A stretch of DNA of 64,000 nucleotides from Odontocerum albicorne. Taxonomy: Eukaryota > Arthropoda > Insecta > Trichoptera > Odontoceridae. The first letter of the stretch is position 1. Every line of letters begins with the position of its first letter. The stretch is from positions 32,502,115-32,566,114 of the forward strand of contig OX463847.1 in the NCBI GenBank assembly GCA_949825065.1, written 5' to 3'. This document shows, one piece after another, positions 21,715 through 31,015 of the stretch. A program made the position numbers and the translations under genes. The notes below the pieces were generated by a model, which searched no databases, had not been told where the DNA came from, and saw only the letters and a list, made by a program, of their open reading frames with translations.

Positions 21715-22400
21715 ACTATACGGAATGAAGTGATTAGGAATAAGTGTGATATATGTTAGTACGCAGCGGTGGTTGGTCTGGAGGTGTGTTGGTGCGCTGA
21801 ACCGGAAAAATAATTCGCAATAATTAAATTATATATTCGCAAACATGACTTCCAAAAACGTTAAATATTTGTATAGATTAAATATGTACGAGTATAAGAA
21901 TACTGACAAGTATTACGAGTATTTTTATTTAAGGGCAAATTAAAAAAAAATTAAAGTAAAATTTAAAAAAATATTCCTTTCAAATTGACCGTCCAAGTTT
22001 GCCAATATTACCGGAGCGATCTCCGATACGCACCGGACGGACACGCAAATTTATATGGGGCAGACAGAGACATACAGTAAACTGTGAGACAGCGATATTT
22101 CATATTCGCTCAGCGTCTCGAGGTGCGTTGTTGCTCAGCGCACCAGAGCTCCTCGGGACCAGCCACCGCTGGGAGTAAGTAAGATTAAGAAGAGTATTCT
22201 GAGATAAATGTAGAACGAGTTAATGAAGATTGACAAAACACGTGAGTGAAAGGTGTTGTAGAGGAATACTTAAGAAAGTATGGTTGAACAAAGTGAAGGA
22301 TAATTTGAAAAAAAAAGGAAATGTAAAAAATCAGAGAAATCAAAGTCGTATGAGGAAGCATAAGGATGCAGAAAAGGCGAAAAATATGTGTCGCGATATT
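21715..22400 (+). pseudogene. LINE family 1 copy split by a hAT-like MITE
   Basis: Left piece 21715-21763 reads RNEVIRNKCDIC, matching the RNEVIR.EC position of the family. The right piece starts at 22172 with AGTAAGATTAAGAAGAGTAT, TGAGATAAATGTAGAACGAG and TTAATGAAGATTGACAAAAC, the next segment of the same family, and runs to about 22400 (AAAAATATGTGTCGCGAT). The intervening 408 bp are the MITE 21764-22171. Confidence 0.75.
21764..22171. mobile_element. hAT-like non-autonomous element (MITE) nested in a LINE
   Basis: The left end CAGCGGTGGTTGGTC and the inward right end CAGCGGTGGCTGGTC are inverted repeats. Similarity continues inward (TTGGTGCGCTGAAC against CTGGTGCGCTGAGC) for about 40 bp. 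Ends beginning CAG and an 8-bp target duplication are hAT features: the flanks are TTAGTACG (21756-21763) and GGAGTAAG (22172-22179), matching at 5 of 8 positions. There is no transposase in the 408-bp interior. Confidence 0.8.
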
Positions 22401-23609
22401 TAGGCCTTGGCATGCTTTAAGAAGCGATTGAAAAAAAACTCTTAATTTCTTGTCAGTAATACTGCGTGTTTCACTTGTGATTTTTCTTTCCTCTTCGCCA
22501 TCCCTTACTTTTCCTTTAATTGATGATACCTCACTTTTTCTTTTATTATATAAATTGCTCATAAATATCATGAAGATTAATGATTATTTGAATATTTTTT
22601 TTGCAGCCATGTAATTTTCTTAATTTACTTTTGTCTGATTAGTTGGAAGATATTGTCTCCTAGCAATAAGCCAGCCAGATTGTTTTTACAGTGAAGCGTT
22701 AAATAAATAAATAAGTCGGGCGCTCTCTCCTCTATCTACCCTGACAAGTAAAGGGCGTAATGGTATGAATCTATTTTATGTATATGATAAGTATATCATA
22801 CATGGTACATCTGGCGTGAATATTGCTATACAGCAATTTCTTCCAACCACCTTGCAGCCCCATTTGTTTACTTCAAAAACCGACTTAAATATTATTGAAT
22901 ATTTTCAATGATTGTTTGTTTTACCTTCTTTTCTATTATTTTTTTCTCACCCTGTCCCTCCCCTCTCCAAGTCATTTAAAAATAATAGCATGAATATGAA
23001 TATATCCTCATTCCTTTATGTTTTATTTTTCATTTGTAATTTAAATATTTACTTTTTTCTATTTGTGTTGAACCTAACTACTTTGTAATCTCTCTCTCAA
23101 CTTGAAATTGGGTTTATCTGTGTAAATTCTGGTTGGTTGAAAGATATTTAAACCCGGCAAAAACCTTTTTCATTTAAGTGTTTTATAAATAAATAAGTAA
23201 GGTCTTGCAAATAGAGGCCACAAATAAAATAATAAATAGGTATAAGTATTGACTGGTGACTAAGAATGCAAATATCTCTTCGAGGACAGCAGGACAGCGA
23301 GCGTAGCTCGCGTGGGATGGCATTTTTAATGGCCAGCAGATTTTATCTCTTTGCGCGTTCCCAGAATCCATGATCGGAGGAAAAATGTTGATTCATGCGT
23401 GCTTCCTTTTTACTGTTTTAGAATGTGTCACATCCTAGAAAATTACTATATTTAAATTTAAATATAAGGGAAAAAGGCAGATAAAAATTTTAATCGACCA
23501 TCTTGCAAAAATTGTAACTTGAAAAGTTTTCGAATACATTTTTACTTTATTTTAATTTAAATATTTATTTTCTCTTTTTAAGTTTACGTATCGCGAAGGA
23601 AGTCTAGAA
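22401..23609. other. Non-coding stretch with SINE A tails
   Basis: At 22618-22700 TTTGTCTGATTAGTTGGAAG, TATTGTCTCCTAGCAATAAG and CCAGCCAGATTG match the SINE A 3' half. A weaker match lies at 23125-23160 (TTCTGGTTGGTTGAAAGATA). Nothing else recognised. Confidence 0.55.
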
Positions 23610-23837
23610 CAGTGCTATTTAAACTTTTTCGTGGGATGAACCGGTTTATACCCTTAGTGTTACCTAAATACCGTTTTTTTTAAAGCTGGGAATTGAAAAA
23701 CGTATTGTTAATATTGTTTTGTTAAATTAAAAAAATACAACATGTAAATACTTAGACCTTACTAACGTTAAGGGTATATCGCTACCGCTATCCCGCGGAC
23801 CGAATCATGTCCGCGGACCACCATTTATATAGCACTG
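23610..23837. mobile_element. Short hAT-like MITE
   Basis: The left end CAGTGCTATTTAAACTTTTT and the inward right end CAGTGCTATATAAATGGTGG share CAGTGCTATNTAAA, very like the CAGTG-CAAAC ends of many hAT elements, including the GTGGTCCGCGGAC continuation next to the right end. The flanks GTCTAGAA (23602-23609) and GTCTTGAC (23838-23845) match at 6 of 8 positions, a decayed 8-bp target duplication. At 228 bp it is non-coding. Confidence 0.8.
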
Positions 23838-24814
23838 GTCTTGACCTATTCTGAGTAGTAGGTCTGATAATTGATTGAATATCTTTTTAAAACAGTTAAT
23901 GGTTTACATCAGACGACTCACTAGGCCAAGTGCCCTTTCAGAGACACCCGATTTATTCCCATATTGATTATATACTCGTACATACATCATTTTGCATAAA
24001 AAAAGTCTTTAAATTTTATTTGTAGCCGCTTGGGAAATTAGACCTCATTAGACTTAAGTGTCTGTTCAGAACTACAGCGAAACACGATCACAAAAAACTT
24101 AAGCTTCAAATACTTTTTCCAAAGCAAACCTAAAAACTGCAGTGGAAATCTTTTTTGAGATTGAAAATTTGAACTTACACATATTTCTAAAAGAAATTTA
24201 GATGGAAATATTAATTCCAACATACCTCTCGAAGGATATTTCCAAATTTATTTTGAATTTAAAGTTTACTCTGTCAGTTGAATTAGGATGAATCCTAGAA
24301 CCTTATTATTAATATATTTTTAATTCCTATAACTGAAACATTTTTAGGAAAATTAAAAATTTAAATAAAATAATGAAAAATGCTTTTACAAATCTGAATA
24401 ATGGGCTTGAAACGGTAAGTTGGATGTCTTAAATTCTCAAGGAAATCAGTTGAATTTTAAACTGTAGCTTAAAAACCCAATGTGGCAATGTTGTACGGTA
24501 TCATGAAATTTCTACAGGACAATAAATTCTTCAAATTGTACTGTAAAATATGGGATAGCTAAATAAGAATATTGGGTTTCTTGCTGTAAACTACCAAAAA
24601 CATTCTGCCAAACATTATGCAGGTTTGTTTTATAAAACATTAAGAAAAGGAACTTAAGAAGTTTACTCAAAAAAGCACCAAATCTGTAGCTCAAAGCTTC
24701 AAGTGAAATATTTAATAAAAAGCAAAAAAAAATTAAGAATCAATTAACACCAAGAGTACTTATACTTTTAATATCCACGTAAAGTTAAATTCATATACAT
24801 ACATATCATCATGC
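23838..24814. other. AT-rich non-coding stretch
   Basis: No gene or repeat recognised. Confidence 0.5.
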
Positions 24815-25790
24815 CGTGTCCTTTGCGGGTTACGCAGAAATAATAAATCCCCAAACTTTTCTATCCAAGCACACAACTTCCGCCTCCACTACGTCTATGA
24901 ATCTCGTCGTGTAGAATCCTCTTTTATTGATATTTTTATTTAACCTTCTTTTAAAATCTAGTTCACTTGATCTAGTCATGTTTTCCTCGGTCTGCCTTTT
25001 CCACCTACACTTTGCACTTCTGACTTGTTTAGTCATTCTTTCAGTCGTCAGTATTAAGTCTTTTCTTCATATTTTAAATATCCATACATTAATTTCTAAT
25101 GCCTTTATTCCACCTTCTGTTTTATATTGACAGTTTTTTTGGTGTGTGCATCTTCACACCATTAATATAACTATCAATATTATCTTCTGTCAAATCAAAG
25201 TTGCACTTCCATACATCAAAGTGGGCACCAACACACTATTATTTACTATCAATTTTGCTGCTTTTGACATTGCGTGGTTGTTACATATTACATTAAGTAC
25301 TCCATTTACATTGTTTCCTGTCGCTGCCTTTCTTTCAATGCCCCTTTCGACTCGCCCATCACACGTCAACATACTGCCCAATTAACATACATAACTCATC
25401 AACTTGATTAAGTTAACCCATACATCACCCACACTATTAATCCTGACCTCTTTCTATAACCATATCCTATAATTTTGCTAAATTCATTTAAAACCTTTTA
25501 CTAGACATTTCGCTAATATACCTTAATTACATTAATATATTCCTTAATTGCATTACTTTTCTGAGATCATAACCATATAATCAGCATATAGAAATCCACA
25601 AACATTTTTTTCACTCCTTTTTAAATCTCTTCTATCATCTTTGAAATCACGCACACATGAATCTATATACAAATAAAACAACCAAAGTGTCACCACACAA
25701 CCTTGCTTTACGCCTTAAGTAATTTTAAACCCATCAGTAAGTTCTCCCTTTATTCTAATATTACGAGTAGGCACTACTTTCGTCATATAT
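24815..25790 (-). pseudogene. LINE family 1, longest copy (RT palm to 3' end)
   Basis: Reading down the minus strand: a GELTDGFKIT-like segment (about 25755-25725) leads into GVKQGCVVTLWLFYLYID (RT motif), and GFLYADYMVMIS near 25590, where the catalytic YADD box is mutated to YADY. Next come LTCDGRVERGIERK and SVLVPTLMYGS (25381-25190), and finally the C-terminal piece MTKQVRSAKCRWKRQTEENM (25036-24830) with a 3' end near 24815. It shows that the many short family 1 tails come from a non-LTR retrotransposon with a reverse transcriptase. Stops between blocks and the lost catalytic residue make it inactive. Confidence 0.85.
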
Positions 25791-26299
25791 TAAATTTACG
25801 AAAATGCCTAAAACTGAAGATGTAGAAAAATTCTTGCAATACTGTCTATACTCGTGGTTGAAACATTAAATGAAACTGCTCAGTGTATCCGGTTTAGGTG
25901 GGATTCAAAATTTACCTTCCTATAGTTATTGGCATTCTTCGGAGAATTTTAATGATGCGTACGCTTTTTAATTATTATGGGATTTAATTTCTCGTAAAAT
26001 ATATACAATAATTTCACACATGAAACATGATTCAGGTATGTTTGTGTGTTAATTGGCGATGAAACGTGGAAATATGTTACTCCTCATACCGTTTTACCGT
26101 GGGATCGTTATTATCATTACTAAATTTGGTTTATGTAAACGAATAATTGGGTTACAAAGACAACATTAACATTATTGAGCTATGTTTTTTGATATTATAA
26201 TACGTATAACTGTTATATTAACACTTGGCAGTTGGGTGATGCTTGATTTGTTTTTCGTTGATGACGTATCTGCTCCTTAACAATTGTTTAATATTTCAA
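25791..26299. other. AT-rich non-coding stretch
   Basis: Nothing recognised. Confidence 0.5.
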
Positions 26300-26600
26300 A
26301 AATGGTAAAGCAAGGATGTGTTTTGTCTCCCATGTTGTTTAATTTGTATATATATTTATGTGTGCAGGAACTATAGAGGAGATCAAGGGAACAGTTAAAG
26401 GAAAGTGTGCAAAAGGAAGGTCTCCTATGAGATGGAGGTATCAAATAAAGGAGTATTCTTTTAGCGATGTATTCAACATGCCCCAGAACTAGGAAGGATG
26501 AAGACAGATGGTGCGCCGAGTTCGAAACATAGCAGACAATTACGACCATCAGCATTGATCACGTGATGAAGAAAGAGCAAGCTAGCAAACAAAATATTAA
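26300..26600 (+). pseudogene. LINE family 2, internally deleted copy
   Basis: The plus strand reads VKQGCVLSPMLFNLYIYL (RT motif GCVLSP.LFN.Y), then within about 80 bases reaches a KGRSPMRWRYQIKE block (near 26410-26450) and a GWRQMVRRV-like end with a frameshift. In complete relatives several hundred residues separate these blocks, so the copy has lost the middle of its pol frame. Confidence 0.75.
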
Positions 26601-27777
26601 ATTAACATCAATTCCCAATTATAAAAGAGTACATATAATTAAAAAAAATGGACATTATATTTTTATGATGCAAAAGATATTGAAGACTTCTTCTCGTCTC
26701 CAACCTTTTGCAAAATTTGGTACGATATATTAATAAATAAGATTGAAGTGGTCTTCTAATAAGTGTATACCTTGACATTAAGTACCTTCCCTGTCCAAGT
26801 CTTTATTGTAAGCTGACCAATAATTTACAAATGGAGAAGATACGTGTCTATAAGAGCATTTTGTTATTCGGCTTAGTAGAGATTGATTTTAAGCTAAGAA
26901 AGGTAGAGAGAGGAACCTTTTTGACTGTGTAGATTTGATAAGCTTATCAAATTCTAGTTAAAAAGTATCGGTAGCTTCATATTAAAAATACGTTTTTTGT
27001 GCTATAACAGAATTGCCATTTTTATTTATTTTTTCATACATTCTAACATCTTTTTAAGTAATCTTTAATCATTATCAAATTAATTTTTAATAATTCAGAA
27101 GGAACATGTTTATATTTTTTTGTCCAGAGAATGATAAACCAAAGTTGAGATTTTAATTCAATTTCCAGATTTTTTTTTTGATTATCTCGTTTCCTGGAAC
27201 AGCCATGCAATTCGCATACATTTGTACCGTTCAATGGATAGCTTTACAGTTGCATAAGGTACGTGTGAATGTCCGTATTGAAAACGATTCCAAGAAATAT
27301 TACGGAAAAAATAATTGTTATACTAATACCGAATGACTTATATTCTTATGAATGAATCATCTTATAGCTTATAGAACTCAGTGTGGACGTGATTAGGGAA
27401 GTTATTAAATTTAATATTTTCCCAGCATTACTATTGATATCAATACATGCGCAAAAAATCAAAACTAAGTTGATCTATACATACTCGTATACCTCATCCC
27501 ACCATTTCATTGTTTGTGTAGATAGATAAGACAGAACCCAAACCTTCTATCACTATATACTCCTTCTCCTCTCTATCTACACACCTCACACACTTCCATA
27601 TATTTATCTTGTTCATTGGCTTCTTTCAAAATTGTATTCACTTGGTCCAATCATATTTTAATAAAAACAAGAAGACTATTTATACAGAACCGTTTATAGA
27701 GCACACTCTCCTCGAAGGCGACCAAATATTGCTGTTAAAAAACAAAAATATTGATGAAATGCTTATAATCAAGACAT
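26601..27777. other. AT-rich non-coding stretch
   Basis: No gene or repeat family recognised. Confidence 0.5.
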
Positions 27778-27785
27778 TAAAAATA

Positions 27786-28040
27786 TTGTAATTTGTTTAA
27801 TAAAACACTGTTTATTCAACTTTATATAACGGTATAGCCCTACCGGTTTCAGGATTTTGACCTCAACGTCAGGGAAGCACAAACAAGGTCTTGTTTATGC
27901 TCCCCTGATGATGATGTGAAAAACCCTGAAACCGTTATGGTTATACCACTATATAAAGTGGAATAAACAGTGTTTGATTAAACAAATTACAAAGTCTTTA
28001 AACCTCCACAGTGTTAATGTCTTAACTATAAATAATACAA
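27786..28040. mobile_element. Penelope-like element, second minimal inverted dimer
   Basis: Left arm (minus): ACACTGTTTATTCAACTTTA, GGTATAGCCCTACCGGTTTC, ending at GGGAAGCACAAACAA. Right arm (plus): TTGTTTATGCTCCCCTGATG, GAAACCGTTATGGTTATACC, GTGGAATAAACAGTGTTTG. The right arm then runs on into TCTTTAAACCTCCACAGTG and TAAATAATACAA. TAAAAATA lies at 27778-27785 and 28041-28048, an 8-bp target duplication. It contains no coding sequence. Left and right boundaries fall at equivalent element positions to those at 28456-30333. Confidence 0.87.
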
Positions 28041-28212
28041 TAAAAATAGTAGTTTTTCAAGAATATTAATTTTTTTGCTGGAATAAATTTTTTTAATTCT
28101 ACTGCTAAATATTTTATGAATTGTATAGTAAGTACAAAAAATGCGCAGTTTTATTTCCTAAAGAAAATCATAATATTATTTAACATTTTCTAAATATACT
28201 TCTTTTATACTT

Positions 28213-28455
28213 GAGCAATATACTATCTACTGCTCTATTTCAGTATAGTTGAGCAATATACTATCTACTGCTCTATTTCAGTATAGTTGAGCAATATACT
28301 ATCTACTGCTCTATTTCAGTATAGTTGAGCAATATACTATCTACTGTTCTATTTCAGTATAGTTGAGCAATATAATATCTACTGTTCTATTTCAGTATAG
28401 TTGAGCAATATACTATCTACTGTTCTATTTCAGTATAGTTGAGCAATATACTATC
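28213..28455. repeat. 38-bp tandem repeat interrupted by a Penelope-like dimer
   Basis: Units GAGCAATATACTATCTACTG + CTCTATTTCAGTATAGTT start at 28213, 28251, 28289, 28327, 28365, 28403 and 28441 (38-bp period), with CTGCTC or CTGTTC variants. The seventh unit is cut at CAATATACTATC, and the rest of a unit (TACTGTTCTATTTCAGTATA) resumes at 30346-30370 beyond the inserted element. Within each unit CTACTG and CAGTATAG can pair as a small hairpin. Confidence 0.95.
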
Positions 28456-28597
28456 ATTGTAATTTATTTTTAACAAACACTGTTTATTCCACTTTTTTAT
28501 GACGGTATAACCCTACCGGTTTCAAGGCTTTCACCTCATCTTCAGGGGAGCGTAAACAAGACTAAATGCTGTTCGGACTGGCACCGATATAGACACT

Positions 28598-29214
28598 TCA
28601 ACGGTTGGAGGCGGGAGGGGTGAGAGGAAGGCTAGGTATAATTTCGGCCAAGAGCGGGGAGATTTTGGGGAAATAAGTATTCAGCAGATGCTCTGATCGG
28701 TATACTGACTTAGAAATTTCTAGGGCCTCCAATCTGTCCAATCTATTTCCGTTGCCACTAATATGTAAGAATTTGGCATCATCGATAGAAAAAGTATGAT
28801 TCTCACGGTGACAATGATTAGCCATTTCAGAATAAATTAGAGGATTTGTTAAAGCAGATTGGTGTTCACGAAATCTCTTTTCAAAAGATCTTCCTGTCTT
28901 TCCTATATAGAAATTATCACAGTCAGCACATAAAAGTTTATACACACCGCTGTTGTTAAGTATTCCATTTTTGCCTTTCCCATTAAATAAGAGTTTCCGG
29001 AGATTAAAGTTAGTGTAAAAAGCTGGCTTTATGTGACTTGGAATATTTTTGGTTATTTCATTTGATATATTTTTTATAAATAGGACTTTGCTCCATTTAT
29101 AGGTATGCTTATAGGTGTCGTTAAATATATAATCTTTTATAAGTTTCTTTTTTGTTTTGTTTTTTAAAAGTGAATCAATGAGGCTTCCAGGATAGCCATT
29201 ATTTGTAGCAATTT
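28598..29214 (-). pseudogene. Penelope-like pol C-terminus with GIY-YIG (left copy)
   Basis: Encodes the same C-terminal region as the plus-strand copy: a linker containing NNGYPGSLIDSLLKNK, then the GIY-YIG endonuclease beginning GVYKLLCADCDNFYIGKTGR and ending PLTPPASNR before the stop at 28598. The part from 28945 to 28598 gives 115 residues identical to the right copy. The reverse transcriptase domain is missing through 5' truncation. In this family the endonuclease nicks target DNA for priming; alone it cannot retrotranspose. At its inner end the frame continues for a few codons (YRYPSKHKIAT), suggesting a small internal join near 29210. Confidence 0.85.
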
Positions 29215-29220
29215 TGTGTT

Positions 29221-30147
29221 TGGACGGGTACCGATAGACAATTACACCATTTTCTTAAATATTTAAATTCTATAGAAAGTTTTATAAAATTTACATTAGA
29301 AACAGAACAGGACGGAAAATTAAATTTCTTGGACCTAACATTATCTCGGAAAAAAGGCACATTTGACTTTGATATATATAGGAAAAATACTTATTCAGAC
29401 TCTATAACTCCAGCAACTTCTAACCATCCTAATAATCATAAATTCGCCGCCTTTAACTGTATGCTTCATAGATTGCTCAGTGTCCCATTAACCGACGACA
29501 ATTTTAAAAAGGAATTAATAACCATAAAAAAAATTGCTTCAAATAATGGCTATCCTGGAAGCCTCATTGATTCACTTTTAAAAAACAAAACAAAAAAGAA
29601 ACTTATAAAAGATTATATATTTAACGACACCTATAAGCATACCTATAAATGGAGCAAAGTCCTATTTATAAAAAATATATCAAATGAAATAACCAAAAAT
29701 ATTCCAAGTCACATAAAGCCAGCTTTTTACACTAACTTTAATCTCCGGAAACTCTTATTTAATGGGAAAGGCAAAAATGGAATACTTAGCAACAGCGGTG
29801 TGTATAAACTTTTATGTGCTGACTGTGATAATTTCTATATAGGAAAGACAGGAAGATCTTTTGAAAAGAGATTTCGTGAACACCAATCTGCTTTAACAAA
29901 TCCTCTAATTTATTCTGAAATGGCTAATCATTGTCACCGTGAGAATCATACTTTTTCTATCGATGATGCCAAATTCTTACATATTAGTGGCAACGGAAAT
30001 AGATTGGACAGATTGGAGGCCCTAGAAATTTCTAAGTCAGTATACCGATCAGAGCATCTGCTGAATACTTATTTCCCCAAAATCTCCCCGCTCTTGGCCG
30101 AAATTATACCTAGCCTTCCTCTCACCCCTCCCGCCTCCAACCGTTGA
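29221..30147 (+). CDS. Penelope-like element pol, 5'-truncated (RT C-terminus plus GIY-YIG)
   Basis: The frame is open from about 29221 (WTGTDRQLHHFLKYLN) to the stop at 30147; the first ATG/TTG-type start is TTG at 29329, giving 272 codons. The order is: end of the RT palm/thumb (KFTLETEQDGKLNFLDLTLS, typical of Penelope-like RTs just after the YADD region), a long linker (SNHPNNHKFAAFN, NNGYPGSLIDSL), then the GIY-YIG nuclease. There GVY falls at about residue 157, the CADC pair at 163-166, and YIGKTGR at 170-176, followed by KRFREH. Full-length Penelope pol proteins are about 800 residues or more, so roughly two thirds is missing, including the catalytic RT aspartates. No normal start codon or promoter is visible, so it is probably not expressed as a working protein despite its intact frame. 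Confidence 0.88.
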   Translation, partial: WTGTDRQLHHFLKYLNSIESFIKFTLETEQDGKLNFLDLTLSRKKGTFDFDIYRKNTYSDSITPATSNHPNNHKFAAFNCMLHRLLSVPLTDDNFKKELITIKKIASNNGYPGSLIDSLLKNKTKKKLIKDYIFNDTYKHTYKWSKVLFIKNISNEITKNIPSHIKPAFYTNFNLRKLLFNGKGKNGILSNSGVYKLLCADCDNFYIGKTGRSFEKRFREHQSALTNPLIYSEMANHCHRENHTFSIDDAKFLHISGNGNRLDRLEALEISKSVYRSEHLLNTYFPKISPLLAEIIPSLPLTPPASNR

Positions 30148-30199
30148 AGTGTCTATATCGGTGCCAGTCCGAACAGCATTTAGTCTTGTTTACGCTCCC

Positions 30200-30236
30200 C
30201 TGAAGATGAGGTGAAAGCCTTGAAACCGGTAGGGTT
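30200..30236 (+). ncRNA. Hammerhead-ribozyme-like core in Penelope 3' end
   Basis: The core reads CTGAAGA, a GAGG/CCTT-type stem II, GAAA, then ACC-GGTAG-GGT as a very short stem III, followed by T. The copies at 19150 and 27905 have the canonical CTGATGA. In four copies the ACC...GGTT stem III is conserved while its 5-base loop varies (GGTAG, AGTAG, GTTAT, GATAG), as expected for selected pairing. Hammerhead motifs are known in Penelope-like elements. I could not identify a convincing stem I by eye, and this copy has A for T in the CUGAUGA box, so activity is uncertain. Confidence 0.5.
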
Positions 30237-30370
30237 ATACCGTCATAAAAAAGTGGAATAAACAGTGTTTGTTAAAAATAAATTACAATGTCTTTAAACC
30301 TCCACAACGTTAATGCCTTAACTATAAACAACACAATATACTATCTACTGTTCTATTTCAGTATAGTTGA

Positions 30371-30796
30371 AAGAATATTGAAAATAGGCTACTCAACAGT
30401 TGATACATAAAAAACAGGCTGTTGATTTATGAAAAACCGTCAACATCCATCTTCCAAAAATATACACTTTCTCAGTATTTTTCTACCACAACTCCCATTT
30501 ATGCTTGCATTATAAGCACTTAAAGCTTTTTTTCTTAAAAGTTCTTCACTTCTTTGAAGGTGGTAAAGCATCATTGATATCTTCATATACCAATACAGTG
30601 GTTAAATGTTATATTACAATAATATTACCCCCGATAGTTCCACGACTAAGAGATACGCCAATTGGCTGCTTTTCTAGTACCCTGATTTATTTTCAACAAA
30701 AACAGTTCAACGATTTCATATTTTTCGCTTCGCATAATGTTTATATATACGGAATAAAAAAAAGGCTTTTCGTCTTGCAAAAGAACTTGTCTTGTA
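30371..30796. other. Non-coding stretch
   Basis: No recognised gene. A plus-strand frame of 103 codons at 30505-30816 is probably chance, since it runs into the SINE B copy. Confidence 0.5.
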
Positions 30797-31005
30797 GCAA
30801 TACTCGCGCGCAATAGACGTGTGCAAATGATTTTGCCGCATCACGTGTTGTAGCATTGCAAACACGTGCAAAGACGAACTGCTACTTTCGTATCTACACC
30901 AATCTAATGCGAAAGGCTCGATTGATAGGGTGAAATGCTTCTCAATATATCCGAATCACCAATTTAGATACGTTAAGGGGTACCATACGAATAAATGAAA
31001 ATAAA
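30797..31005 (+). repeat. SINE family B, 5'-truncated copy
   Basis: ATACTCGCGCGCAATAGACG, CACGTGCAAAGACGAACTGC, GGCTCGATTGATAGGG, ATATCCGAATCACCAATTTA and GTTAAGGGGTACCATACG follow the family B order seen in the fuller copy 54480-54790. The tRNA head is missing. Confidence 0.75.
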
Positions 31006-31015
31006 TTAAACACTT

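Larger units (their letters stand above)
28456..30333. mobile_element. Penelope-like element, large head-to-head inverted dimer
   Basis: Position n on the left matches position 58745-n on the right in reverse complement. The arms are 28456-29214 and 29531-30290, about 760 bp each. By eye the only differences are one base near 28955 (N for S in the protein) and one at the inner edge. The middle 29215-29530 belongs to the right copy, which is less 5'-truncated, and the right copy also runs on to 30333. CAATATACTATC at 28444-28455 and 30334-30345 forms a 12-bp direct repeat, read as target duplication, although the 38-bp array makes this less certain than for the two small dimers. The structure is one insertion of two oppositely oriented, 5'-truncated copies. 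Confidence 0.93.

Noticed and set aside
22185..22571. 128-codon minus-strand frame
   Set aside because: Its larger part is antisense to the right-hand piece of the split LINE family 1 copy.
28213..28455. CRISPR-like array
   Set aside because: The 38-bp units are contiguous with no unique spacers, and the context is eukaryotic.
28456..30333. Assembly artefact as the explanation of the palindrome
   Set aside because: Not fully excluded, but the flanking duplication, the asymmetric centre and right end, and two smaller dimers of the same design make a real insertion more likely.
30505..30816. 103-codon plus-strand frame as a gene
   Set aside because: No motif, and the end overlaps SINE B sequence.
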